Below, piece by piece: positions 33,398 through 42,195 of a stretch of 64,000 nt of DNA. Every line of letters begins with the position of its first letter. The first letter of the stretch is position 1. A model generated the notes under the pieces. That model was not told the origin of the DNA and searched no databases. It saw only the letters and a program-made list of their open reading frames with translations. Source of the stretch: Bryobacterales bacterium (lineage in GTDB: Bacteria; Acidobacteriota; Terriglobia; Bryobacterales; Bryobacteraceae); the NCBI GenBank assembly GCA_020846745.1, contig JADLDI010000099.1:1-64000 (forward strand). Direction: 5' to 3'. Both the position numbers and the translations under genes were made by a program.

Positions 33398-35301
33398 TGT
33401 TTTTCTTTAATCTGGGCCTCGGCGAGTTCCTCGTTCTCTTTACGGCCGCTTCGGCGCTGGTGACGGCGCTCTATCTGCTTGACCGGTCGCGGCGCCAGCT
33501 TGTGGTTGCCACGCTTCGATTCTGGAGCAACACGGATCGTCCGGTAGACTCCACGCGGCGACGGCGCATCCGCCAGTGGGGTTCGCTGCTGCTGCAACTT
33601 GTGGCCATCACGTTGTTGCTGCTCGCGCTTTCTCAGCTGCGAATCGGCTCGCCGGATGAAACCTCTCTGGATCATGTATTGATTCTCGATACTTCGTCCT
33701 GGATGGCTGCGCAGTCCGGACCGAACGCCGAGCCGTTGATGAACCAAGCCAAGGCGCAGGCGCTGAGCTATGTGAGGGCAATCCCTTCTTCCGATCGTGT
33801 CCTTGTCCTGTACGCTGATGCTCTGGCCACCCCGGTGACCTCTTTCGATTCCGACCGGAGAAAGATCGAAACCGCAATCAAGCAGGCGCAACCCGGAAAC
33901 GCCGCTCTCGATCTACGTCAGGCCCTCGACTTCGCTCAACGTATGCAGAAGATCGGAGGCCGGCGGGCGGGCGAGATCGTCTTCGCGGGCGCCGGACGAA
34001 CGGCTGACCTGGAAGCCGATCTCAACATTCCGCCAAACCTGCGTGTGCTTGCCGTTTCCGCCATGGGGCCGAACGTGGGGCTGCGCAAGGTCGGATTACG
34101 GCGGTCATCCGCGGAGGCGGACCTGTGGCAAATCTACGTTTCTGTCCACAATTATGGTGGACGCCGGCGAAACGTCGATTTAGGTCTACAGTTCGGTGGC
34201 GCACCGGTTGGCAGCAGGACTATTGCGGTGAACGCCGAGGCTGAACAGGAAGCGGCGTTCGAACTGCGCACTCGCGCGGCCGGATTACTGGAAGCGCGTA
34301 TCCGTTCCGCGCAGGACACCTTCCCGGGCGATGACCGCGCGGTGATCGAGTTGCCACCTTTGCCGGTGGTGCCCATCACCGTCTGCACCGATCAGCCCGC
34401 GATTTTTCGCCCGCTGCTTGAAGCCCACGCCAATGTGGAAGCAAAGTATCAACCGGCCGCGGCCTGCAATCCGCCGGACAACGGACTCGCGATTCTTGAC
34501 CGGGCTCAACCGTCGCGGGCCGCATCAGCCGCGCGCATTTACATCGAACCACCCGCGGCTGCCTCGCCCATCCCCGTGAAGATCCGAGCCGCGAGTGTCA
34601 CTCTTCGGGGCTGGCAGCCCGAACATCCTTTAGGGGCTGGATTGCGCGCTACCGGCCTGAACATCATCGGCGCCACCGTCTTCACGCCCGCACCGGGCGA
34701 TGTAGTGATTGCGGAATCGAACGAAGGCCCGATCATGGTTGCGCGCGACAAGGAACGGGTGGCGGTGCTTGGCTTCCATCCGGCCCGTGCGTTGCCTTAC
34801 GAACTCACGACGCCGCTGCTGTTCGCCAACATGCTCCGCTGGTTGGCGCCGGATAGTTTCCGCCGCTCGGAACTGTATGCTGCCAGCGTTGGTATCGTCA
34901 CTGTGCCCCTCGACAGCGACCGCGACAGAGCGAATATCCGGGTTGTGGCTGACGATGGCACCGAACTACCTTTCTCAGCTGAACAGAAAACGCTTCGGTT
35001 CTTCGCGGGCCGGCCCGGGTCTGTCCGTGTCATCAACGGTGACCGCGAGCAGGTTTATTCGCCTGCGATTCCGGCTGTGCCCGATCGCGCCTGGACAATT
35101 CCCGGCACCGCCCGGCGCGGCGTGCCTCGCCCGAGGCCGGCGCCGCCCTCGTCGCAGGATATCTGGTACTGGCTGGCTGCCTTCGCAGGTATCCTCCTTC
35201 TGGTGGAGTGGCTCCGCTACGCGCCGCGGGTTGGTGCTCAGCGCAGGCTTGGGCCCACTCGTTCGGCCGAAGCGCCGGCAGTGCTTCGGAGGGCTTCATG
35301 A
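33397..35301 (+). CDS. BatA-type VWA membrane protein
   Basis: A 634-residue protein. The N-terminal BatA domain (about 1-80) has two membrane helices (EFLVLFTAASALVTALYLL and LLLQLVAITLLLLAL). A von Willebrand A domain (about 90-210) begins LDHVLILDTSSWM, in which the usual DxSxS serine order is altered (DTSSW). A beta-rich periplasmic part follows, with a C-terminal membrane helix (DIWYWLAAFAGILLLVEWLR). The 3' end overlaps the next gene with ATGA. It belongs to the MoxR operon, whose products are thought to act in envelope-protein maturation or metal insertion. Confidence 0.88.
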   Translation: MFFFNLGLGEFLVLFTAASALVTALYLLDRSRRQLVVATLRFWSNTDRPVDSTRRRRIRQWGSLLLQLVAITLLLLALSQLRIGSPDETSLDHVLILDTSSWMAAQSGPNAEPLMNQAKAQALSYVRAIPSSDRVLVLYADALATPVTSFDSDRRKIETAIKQAQPGNAALDLRQALDFAQRMQKIGGRRAGEIVFAGAGRTADLEADLNIPPNLRVLAVSAMGPNVGLRKVGLRRSSAEADLWQIYVSVHNYGGRRRNVDLGLQFGGAPVGSRTIAVNAEAEQEAAFELRTRAAGLLEARIRSAQDTFPGDDRAVIELPPLPVVPITVCTDQPAIFRPLLEAHANVEAKYQPAAACNPPDNGLAILDRAQPSRAASAARIYIEPPAAASPIPVKIRAASVTLRGWQPEHPLGAGLRATGLNIIGATVFTPAPGDVVIAESNEGPIMVARDKERVAVLGFHPARALPYELTTPLLFANMLRWLAPDSFRRSELYAASVGIVTVPLDSDRDRANIRVVADDGTELPFSAEQKTLRFFAGRPGSVRVINGDREQVYSPAIPAVPDRAWTIPGTARRGVPRPRPAPPSSQDIWYWLAAFAGILLLVEWLRYAPRVGAQRRLGPTRSAEAPAVLRRAS

Positions 35302-37799
35302 CGTTTGAACACGCCTGGATCCTTCTACTGCTGCCGCTGCCCATGCTGTGGCTGGCGCGCGAGTGGCGGACAGCACCGCGCCGCTTAGCGCTGACGCTAA
35401 AAGCACTGTGTTTCCTGGCGATCTTGCTAGCCCTAGCCGAACCGCGGATTGCATCTTACGAAACCAAAGTAGGGGTTGCCCTGCTTGTCGACACCTCGGC
35501 TAGCTTACCTGCGGATTCACTGGACCGTGCAGCGAAGATTGTCGGTTCGGTTGAGCGCGAACGCGGACGCCATTGGACCCGCGTTTTCCCGTTCGCGCGC
35601 GAATTGCGCGAGTTGACGCCGGAAGAGACGGCCGGGGCCTTTCGCTTCCGGCCAACGAGTGGAGATGCCGGGCGGTCCACCGATATTGAGGCGGCGGTGC
35701 GCGATGCGGTGGGCAGTATTCCGGCGGGAATGGTGCCCCGCGTTGTCCTGGTGTCCGACGGGAAAGAGAACCGCGGCAGCGTTGCGCGAGCGGCGTGGCA
35801 GTTGCGCCAAATCGGTATCCCGCTCGACACGTACGCGCTTCCTGGGCGCCCTCACCCCGCCTTGCGGCTTGAATCGGTCCACCTTCCGTCGCTTGTCTTT
35901 GCCGGCGAGCGATTCGCCATCGAGCTTACAGTCACATCTCCAAGCGCTATCGACGCTACAGTGGAACTGTCGGCCGAAGGAAAACCTCTCGGCACCAGCA
36001 ACGTAAAACTGGAGGCTGGGTCGAACCTGGTCCGCCTGCACGCGAGCATAGCGATTGTCGGTGCTGTTCAGATGGCCGGAGTCGTTGCGGCTCCGGGCCT
36101 TGGTGACGTTCGATTTGCCGAGTCGTTGTCTTTGCGCAAGCCGCGTTTGCTGTTCATTTCGCAAGACCCAGCCGGCGTTGAGACTCATCTGCTGGGAGCG
36201 CTGAACGCGGCACAGTTTGAAGTCACAACGGCCCGGGAGATACCGTCGAAGCCTCTGGACGAGTTTCAAGTGGTCGCCTTCAACAACTGGGACCTCGAAA
36301 GTATTCCCCTGTCACGCAAAGAGGAGTTCGAGAAGTTCGTCCAAGAGGGCGGCGGCGTGGTTGTGATCGGCGGTGAAAAGAACGTATACGTCGAGAACAA
36401 GAAGACCGAAGACGCACTAGATCGCTTGCTGCCGGCTAAGCTCGCTCCTCCACGATCACCCGAAGGGACCTGCGTTGTCCTGATCGTAGACAAGTCGTCG
36501 TCGATGGAAGGCAAGAAGATGGAGCTGGCCCGTTTGGCCGCTATCGGCGTGGTGGAGAACCTTCGGCCCATCGATCTGGTCGGCGTGCTCATCTTCGACA
36601 ACTCGTTCCAATGGGCTGTACCGATTCGCAAAGCCGAGGATCGTCCTCTGATCAAGCGGCTCATCGCCGGCATTACTCCGGACGGCGGAACGCAGATCGC
36701 ACCTGCTCTTACCGAAGCTTACAAGAAAGTTGTGCCTGTGCAGGCGACCTTTAAGCACGTTGTGCTGCTTACGGACGGTATCTCAGAGGAAGGCGACTCG
36801 ATCGCTCTGGCCAAAGAGGCATCAGCTCAGAAAGTGACGATCTCGACGGTCGGCCTTGGCCAGGACGTTAATCGCGCTTATCTTGAGAAGGTCGCGAGCT
36901 TCGCCAAAGGGAAATCCTATTTTCTTGTCGATCCATCAGGCCTCGAGCAAATTCTGCTGCGGGACGTGATGGAGCACACTGGCACGACGGCTATCGAAAA
37001 ACCGCTTACCCCGATAATCTCTAAGCAAGCCGAGATCCTGGAGGGTGTCGGCATGGACACGGCGCCTGCGCTTAAGGGATATGTCCGGTTTATTTCCAAG
37101 CCTTCCGCCGATACGGTTCTTACGATGGAAAAGAAAGACCCGTTGCTGGTTCGCTGGCAGTACGGGCTTGGCCGTTCCGCCGTTTTTGCGTCGGACGCCA
37201 AAGCGCGCTGGGCAGCCGACTGGGTGAACTGGAAAGGGTACGACCGCTTCTGGGCGAACCTTATGCGCGACCTTTTGCCACATACCCAGGCAGCGGAGTC
37301 GACCCTTAGCTTTGATCCTTCAACCGGAGAGTTGGTGGCGGAATATCATCTCGCGCGCCATGTTCCGGAACCCACGAAGATTCCGGATATTTTTGTTTTA
37401 GGCGACGAAGGATTCCGCCGCCCGCTACCGGTTCGCAAGGTCGCGCAAGGCACCTATCGCGGTACGATTCCGCTTGGTAGCCGGCGAGGCCTGTTCCGCG
37501 TACGCCCGTTGGAGGAGTCGCGCATCTTCCCTGAAATCGGGTATTACCGGCAGGAAGAGGAACTTACGGAGTACGGCAATAACGAGTCGCTACTGCGACA
37601 GGTGTCGCGATTCACGGGTGGACACTTCAATCCCGCGCCAAGTCAGGTGTTTGACGCGGCCGGCCGCTCAATCCCTACCTCTGTCAATCTCTGGCCGGGC
37701 CTTCTCGGCGCAGCGGTGTTGCTCAATATTGCTGAACTGATACACCGCAAATGGAAGGGAATCCTCGAGTTCATTCACACCAGGACAGGCGCGGCGTGA
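35298..37799 (+). CDS. Large VWA / GATase-like membrane protein
   Basis: An 833-residue protein; ATG 35298 overlaps the upstream stop. N-terminal helices (HAWILLLLPLPMLWL, LKALCFLAILLALA) resemble BatA. A first VWA-like domain starts VALLVDTSASLPADS. A DJ-1/GATase-like segment (FNNWDLESIPLSRKEEFEKF, GGGVVVIGGEKN) follows, and then a second VWA with an intact MIDAS DKSSSMEGKK and VLLTDGISEEGD. The C-terminal helix is WPGLLGAAVLLNIAELI. It ends the MoxR operon; a convergent receptor gene stops 31 bases further. Confidence 0.88.
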   Translation: MTFEHAWILLLLPLPMLWLAREWRTAPRRLALTLKALCFLAILLALAEPRIASYETKVGVALLVDTSASLPADSLDRAAKIVGSVERERGRHWTRVFPFARELRELTPEETAGAFRFRPTSGDAGRSTDIEAAVRDAVGSIPAGMVPRVVLVSDGKENRGSVARAAWQLRQIGIPLDTYALPGRPHPALRLESVHLPSLVFAGERFAIELTVTSPSAIDATVELSAEGKPLGTSNVKLEAGSNLVRLHASIAIVGAVQMAGVVAAPGLGDVRFAESLSLRKPRLLFISQDPAGVETHLLGALNAAQFEVTTAREIPSKPLDEFQVVAFNNWDLESIPLSRKEEFEKFVQEGGGVVVIGGEKNVYVENKKTEDALDRLLPAKLAPPRSPEGTCVVLIVDKSSSMEGKKMELARLAAIGVVENLRPIDLVGVLIFDNSFQWAVPIRKAEDRPLIKRLIAGITPDGGTQIAPALTEAYKKVVPVQATFKHVVLLTDGISEEGDSIALAKEASAQKVTISTVGLGQDVNRAYLEKVASFAKGKSYFLVDPSGLEQILLRDVMEHTGTTAIEKPLTPIISKQAEILEGVGMDTAPALKGYVRFISKPSADTVLTMEKKDPLLVRWQYGLGRSAVFASDAKARWAADWVNWKGYDRFWANLMRDLLPHTQAAESTLSFDPSTGELVAEYHLARHVPEPTKIPDIFVLGDEGFRRPLPVRKVAQGTYRGTIPLGSRRGLFRVRPLEESRIFPEIGYYRQEEELTEYGNNESLLRQVSRFTGGHFNPAPSQVFDAAGRSIPTSVNLWPGLLGAAVLLNIAELIHRKWKGILEFIHTRTGAA

Positions 37800-37830
37800 T
37801 CGCGCCTGTCCTGGTGCCGTCTACGCTTGC

Positions 37831-40800
37831 TCAGAATACGAATCGAGTGACCAACTGGATAACCCGTGCGTTGTTCTGGAACGCGGTGTCGGGCCGGCCG
37901 AAGTCCGGGTGGCTCGGGATCAGGTAGTTGCGCGTTTGAACCCGCGGCACTGGAGCGACGGTGTTGGTGGCGCCCGCCGAGTATTGTGAATGATTAAAAG
38001 CGTTTGAGAGGTCGGCCCGGAAGTGGAGCGTCTTAGTTTCCGAGACACGCACAATCTTCGCCACTGATAGATCAAAGTTGTTGATTCCCGCAAGAGGCAG
38101 CGTCATCCGGCCCGCGTTTGGATACGTACCCGCTCCCGCAACGATATAGCGCGCCGTCGGATCGGTTGCCAGATAGCCTACTACTTCGCCCCTGGAATTC
38201 CGCAATTCGGAAACGCCGGACCCGCGTAGCGCGGAGCCTGCAGGGTTGACGATGGCCCGATCGCCCGCTGAATCGCCGTTTAAGTTCGAATCACGTCCGC
38301 TCTGCACCACGGCATATGCGGGGGACTCGGCGATGTAGGCACCCGAGAACGTGTAGTTGCCAAGAACGTTCCGAGCCACCCAGTTCTGGTTGTGGCGGAA
38401 CCACGGTGTGTCATACACCCATGCCGCCGTCAACCTTTGTCGACGGTCGAGCGCAGAGGAGGAGCGTTCAGCCGAGAGATTATAGAAATCCTGCGGCCGG
38501 CGCGGAATCATCAGCGAACTCGCGATCGGCACCGTGCTGTCATCGATGTTATGGCTCCATGTATATCCACTGGTGAACTGCAGATTGCGTGACATGCGGC
38601 GGGTTACCTGCAGCGCGAGCCCGTGATACGTAGAATTGCCAGCCGGCAGGAAGGCCGTAATCGGAGGCGCGAAGCCGGCGGACCGGTACGCCTGCGAAAT
38701 CGGTGACACCTGGCTGGACAGAGCCGGCAACGTCAAACTCAGGCTATCCAGCTCGGTTTGCGATGGACGTGCCAGGTAGGTCGGCAGGCTGTTGGTGGGC
38801 GTAACAACAGTCCTACGGTTGATCTGCGCCTGGATGGGCAGATGAACGCCGCGCGTGCCAAGATACCGCACTTCCACCGTGTAGTCGCGGGCTACGATTC
38901 GCTGTACGCCTAAGGTCCAGTTAACAGAGTAAGGACGCTTCTGGTCCGGCACGTAGCTGGCTGTACGCGCTCGCGCCTCGGCGGCTGTCATGCTTGATGT
39001 ATTTCCCGCCGGTCCGACGATTCCGCCACCGGCCAGGAAACCTGCCTCATTGTCTCCCGGACCGGCCGTCCCATCAAATAACGTATAGAACTGCGGCGGA
39101 AGGGTTAATAAACCGAGGTTCTGAAACACCTGGTCGTAGGCCATACCGAAGCTGGCTCGTACCGACGTGTCACCCTGCTTGCCCGGCGTCCAAGCCAAAC
39201 CGATTCTCGGAGCCCAATTCCCGCCTTGCGCAGACGGAGTGCGGAAATCAATCAGCCCTGGGACGGAGGCGACGGCGTTGAGCGATTGCGTCTTGCTGGC
39301 ATCTGGAACACCCACATACTCATACCGTAGACCAACATTCACCGTCAGGTTCGGCCGAAGGCGGTATTCATCGTGCAGGAACGCGTAGTGCGACCATAGG
39401 TTGCCCCAGAACGTGGACGAACCAAAGGCGCGCATCGCGGACATGTCGGGAGTTAAATCGCGCAGGAAGCGATCCAGGTTGGAGTACTGATAGTCTCCGC
39501 GGAGGCGCTGCACGAACAGTTGCGGCGCGATCACCCGGCGGCCGTCGTAACCAAATCGCAACGTGTGGCGGCCATAAGCCCAAGTGGCGTTTTCAACCAG
39601 TGAATAGGTATTGATCGACGCAGCGTTGGGTGCATATGGGTTGGGTCCTAGCTGCAAGTTCAGATCCTGCGCAATCACGATGTTCGGAAACATGCTCAAT
39701 CCGGGGTAAGCCGCGTCGCCTGCGCTCGTATCGTTAAAGTACCGGGTGTAGCCGCCCCGGAGTTCGTTAACGAAGTTTGGGGACAGCGTACTGAACCACG
39801 TCACGTTGGTGTTGTAGGCGTTTGATGGGTTCTTCCCGTAGAACACCGGAAGGGACGGAGAATTGTCTATACTCCGGCGTTGGTTACCGATATACCGTGC
39901 CCGCAGCCGATTCGCTTGCGACGCCTCCCAATCGACACTGATAATGGCGCTGTAGTCGTTCTGGTAGGCAGGCGCGACAATCTGCAGCACACCCAGCGGA
40001 ACGGTTTGCCCGGCGACGCTTGTAGTGGCGACCGTGGTCGACGCAGCCGGTGCATACTTCCGCAGAACGTTCAAGTTCGTGGTGTTTACTCCCGCGGTTC
40101 TCTCAAGGATGGCGTAACCCGCATCAGTCGGGGTGTAGGCGGTGCTTGAGACGGTGCTAGCCATTCCATAGGCCATCTGTTCGTAGCTGCCGAAGTAAAA
40201 GAGCCTATCTTTCCTGATTGCTCCGCCGAGTGTTCCGCCGAAACGGTTTTGATCCAGCCGCTGACGATCGGAAATACCCTGCCGTTTGAATGCTGCGTCG
40301 AGTGCATTCAGGTATCGATTGTTCAGATAATCGTACGCAGAGCCGTGTAGCTGGTTGGTTCCGCTGCGCACGGTCGTGTTAAAGACGGCGCCGGAAGAGT
40401 GTCCGAATTCGGGAGATGCGACGTTCTGAATGAGAGTGAAGGACGAAACGGCTTCGTTCGTGACGTAGCTGATCGGTCCGGTTGTGTCGCGCCGGTTATT
40501 ATCTATTCCGTCAATGGTGAAATTGTTGTTGTACGGACGTTGTCCACCGACGGACGGCCCTGCCCCTGACCCGATGCCTCCTGGTGTCGTGACGCCGGCA
40601 CTTAATAGCGAGAGGTTCAACACACCGTAGTTGTTGGCGCCGGTTACGTTGGCGCCGAGCGGCAGATCACGGGCGTAACGATTGTCGTAGGTGGAAGAAA
40701 CTTGTTGGGTGGTGGTGTCGATCGGCGGCACTGCCTCTGTCACATCGACATTCGTTGACATGCTGCCAACGGTCAGTGTCAGATTGACTGTGGACGTCCG

Positions 40801-41091
40801 GTTCAACTCGACGAGAACGTTCGACAGCCGTGCGGAGCTGAACCCCTGCATAGAAGCCGAAATTTCGTACGCTCCTGGGAGTATGTTCCGAAACCGGAAA
40901 CTGCCGTCCACCGCGGACGTCGCCTCAACCTTTGTGTTTGTTTGCGGGTGGTGTAGTTCAACCTGAGCACCGCTAAGGCTCGCGCCCGTCGGATCTAAGA
41001 CCAGGCCGGCGATGTTGCCGTCGGAGGCCTGAGCGAAAAGCGGCGCCGTGGCCAAAAGAAACGATAAGCAGAAACCATTTGTGGATTGCAT
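37831..41091 (-). CDS. Oar-like TonB-dependent outer-membrane receptor 3
   Basis: A 1086-residue receptor from ATG 41091, chosen because MQSTNGFCLSFLLATAPLFAQA is a clean signal peptide. The open frame to 41331 adds 80 residues that overlap the divergent aldolase gene. Carboxypeptidase-regulatory domain (about 25-110; IAGLVLDPTGASLSGAQV), plug (about 115-240; NYGVLNLSLLSAGVTTPGG, NNFTIDGIDNN), barrel to C-terminus LVTRFVF. The usual plug motif NGRN is replaced by LPLGANVTGANNYG, so this belongs to a different subgroup from receptors 1, 2 and 5. It is divergent from the HpcH/HpaI aldolase. Confidence 0.92.
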   Translation of the reverse strand: MQSTNGFCLSFLLATAPLFAQASDGNIAGLVLDPTGASLSGAQVELHHPQTNTKVEATSAVDGSFRFRNILPGAYEISASMQGFSSARLSNVLVELNRTSTVNLTLTVGSMSTNVDVTEAVPPIDTTTQQVSSTYDNRYARDLPLGANVTGANNYGVLNLSLLSAGVTTPGGIGSGAGPSVGGQRPYNNNFTIDGIDNNRRDTTGPISYVTNEAVSSFTLIQNVASPEFGHSSGAVFNTTVRSGTNQLHGSAYDYLNNRYLNALDAAFKRQGISDRQRLDQNRFGGTLGGAIRKDRLFYFGSYEQMAYGMASTVSSTAYTPTDAGYAILERTAGVNTTNLNVLRKYAPAASTTVATTSVAGQTVPLGVLQIVAPAYQNDYSAIISVDWEASQANRLRARYIGNQRRSIDNSPSLPVFYGKNPSNAYNTNVTWFSTLSPNFVNELRGGYTRYFNDTSAGDAAYPGLSMFPNIVIAQDLNLQLGPNPYAPNAASINTYSLVENATWAYGRHTLRFGYDGRRVIAPQLFVQRLRGDYQYSNLDRFLRDLTPDMSAMRAFGSSTFWGNLWSHYAFLHDEYRLRPNLTVNVGLRYEYVGVPDASKTQSLNAVASVPGLIDFRTPSAQGGNWAPRIGLAWTPGKQGDTSVRASFGMAYDQVFQNLGLLTLPPQFYTLFDGTAGPGDNEAGFLAGGGIVGPAGNTSSMTAAEARARTASYVPDQKRPYSVNWTLGVQRIVARDYTVEVRYLGTRGVHLPIQAQINRRTVVTPTNSLPTYLARPSQTELDSLSLTLPALSSQVSPISQAYRSAGFAPPITAFLPAGNSTYHGLALQVTRRMSRNLQFTSGYTWSHNIDDSTVPIASSLMIPRRPQDFYNLSAERSSSALDRRQRLTAAWVYDTPWFRHNQNWVARNVLGNYTFSGAYIAESPAYAVVQSGRDSNLNGDSAGDRAIVNPAGSALRGSGVSELRNSRGEVVGYLATDPTARYIVAGAGTYPNAGRMTLPLAGINNFDLSVAKIVRVSETKTLHFRADLSNAFNHSQYSAGATNTVAPVPRVQTRNYLIPSHPDFGRPDTAFQNNARVIQLVTRFVF

Positions 41092-41208
41092 GGCCTTACC
41101 TATCCCTTCGGTCGAACAGCCCAGATCCATTAGGGTGTTTTCAGGAAAATGATAGATATCCTGGTTCGAGGAGGCAGGTTGCAAGCACAAACTACTTGGG
41201 AGAATCCT

Positions 41209-41985
41209 GTGAAGAAGCAACTTCGGGAGGGCAAGCCCGTCATTGGCGCCACAATTACAGTGGCGTCCCCCGACGTTGCGGCTACGGCGGCGAACATGGG
41301 TTTCGACTTTCTGTGGATCGAAATGGAGCATTCGCCGATCACGCTCGAGACGGCGCGGAATATGATCCTGGCCACCCGCGGATTGAAAGCCGTTCCTTTT
41401 ATTCGCGTGCCTGTCAATGAGTTGTGGGCGGCCAAACGTGCGCTCGACGCCGGTGCGTTGGGTGTTATCTATCCGTTTACGGCGACTCCGCAGCAGGCCC
41501 GGCAGGCTGTCGATGCCGTCAAATACCCTCCAGCCGGCCGCCGCGGCGCCGGTCCAGGCTTGGCGAGTTTACGGTGGCTTGGTCCTGAAAGCTACTACGA
41601 CTTTTCTGACCGGAATGCCATGGCGGTGATTATGATCGAGGAGGCTGCAGCTATCGACAAAATAGACGAGATTGCATCTACCGCAGGTTTGGATGTCCTG
41701 TTCATCGGGACAAACGACCTTAGCTTTTCCTACGGCAAGCGCGGCGATCTCTCTTCGCCGGTAGTGCGGGATGCGATCCGAAAGGTTGTGGATGCGGGTA
41801 ACGAGTACGGTGTGCCGGTTGGCCGTCCGGCAGCGTCGCCTGAACAGATCAAGCAGTATCTGGACGAGGGCTTCCTCTTTTTTCAGGGTCCGTCCGACCT
41901 GATCATGATGGGCCACGGGGCCCGTCCGCTGCTTCGGCAACTGGACAAAACGGGACTCGATCCCGCCAAGCAACCGCTGTATTGA
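41209..41985 (+). CDS. HpcH/HpaI-type class II aldolase
   Basis: A 258-residue aldolase from GTG 41209 (GGGAGA five bases upstream); an in-frame ATG at 41149 would add 20 residues. VKKQLREGKPVIGATIT opens the family, FDFLWIEMEHSPIT holds the first catalytic/metal segment, PFIRVPVNE the loop with the base Arg, MIMIEEAAAIDKIDEIA the metal Glu region, and VLFIGTNDLSFSYG the closing Asp. These enzymes cleave or form 2-keto-3-deoxy sugar acids or 4-hydroxy-2-keto acids to pyruvate and an aldehyde. It is divergent to TonB receptor 3, perhaps linked to uptake of the substrate. Confidence 0.92.
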   Translation: MKKQLREGKPVIGATITVASPDVAATAANMGFDFLWIEMEHSPITLETARNMILATRGLKAVPFIRVPVNELWAAKRALDAGALGVIYPFTATPQQARQAVDAVKYPPAGRRGAGPGLASLRWLGPESYYDFSDRNAMAVIMIEEAAAIDKIDEIASTAGLDVLFIGTNDLSFSYGKRGDLSSPVVRDAIRKVVDAGNEYGVPVGRPAASPEQIKQYLDEGFLFFQGPSDLIMMGHGARPLLRQLDKTGLDPAKQPLY

Positions 41986-42195
41986 GGCGGACCCGGCTGG
42001 GTCATCGCGCCACAAGCGACGTGTCTGATCAGCCCACGATGCAACGCAGCCCGAGGGCGGCGGAGAGCTGTACGACACTGCACACATCACCGGCAACGCA
42101 ATTCTTCCACGTAGTTACGGCCTTGGTTCGCCATTTCTTCCATCATGTCGAAGTTTCACCTGGCTGGCGGCTAAAGTGCCCCACCCGTTCTGCCG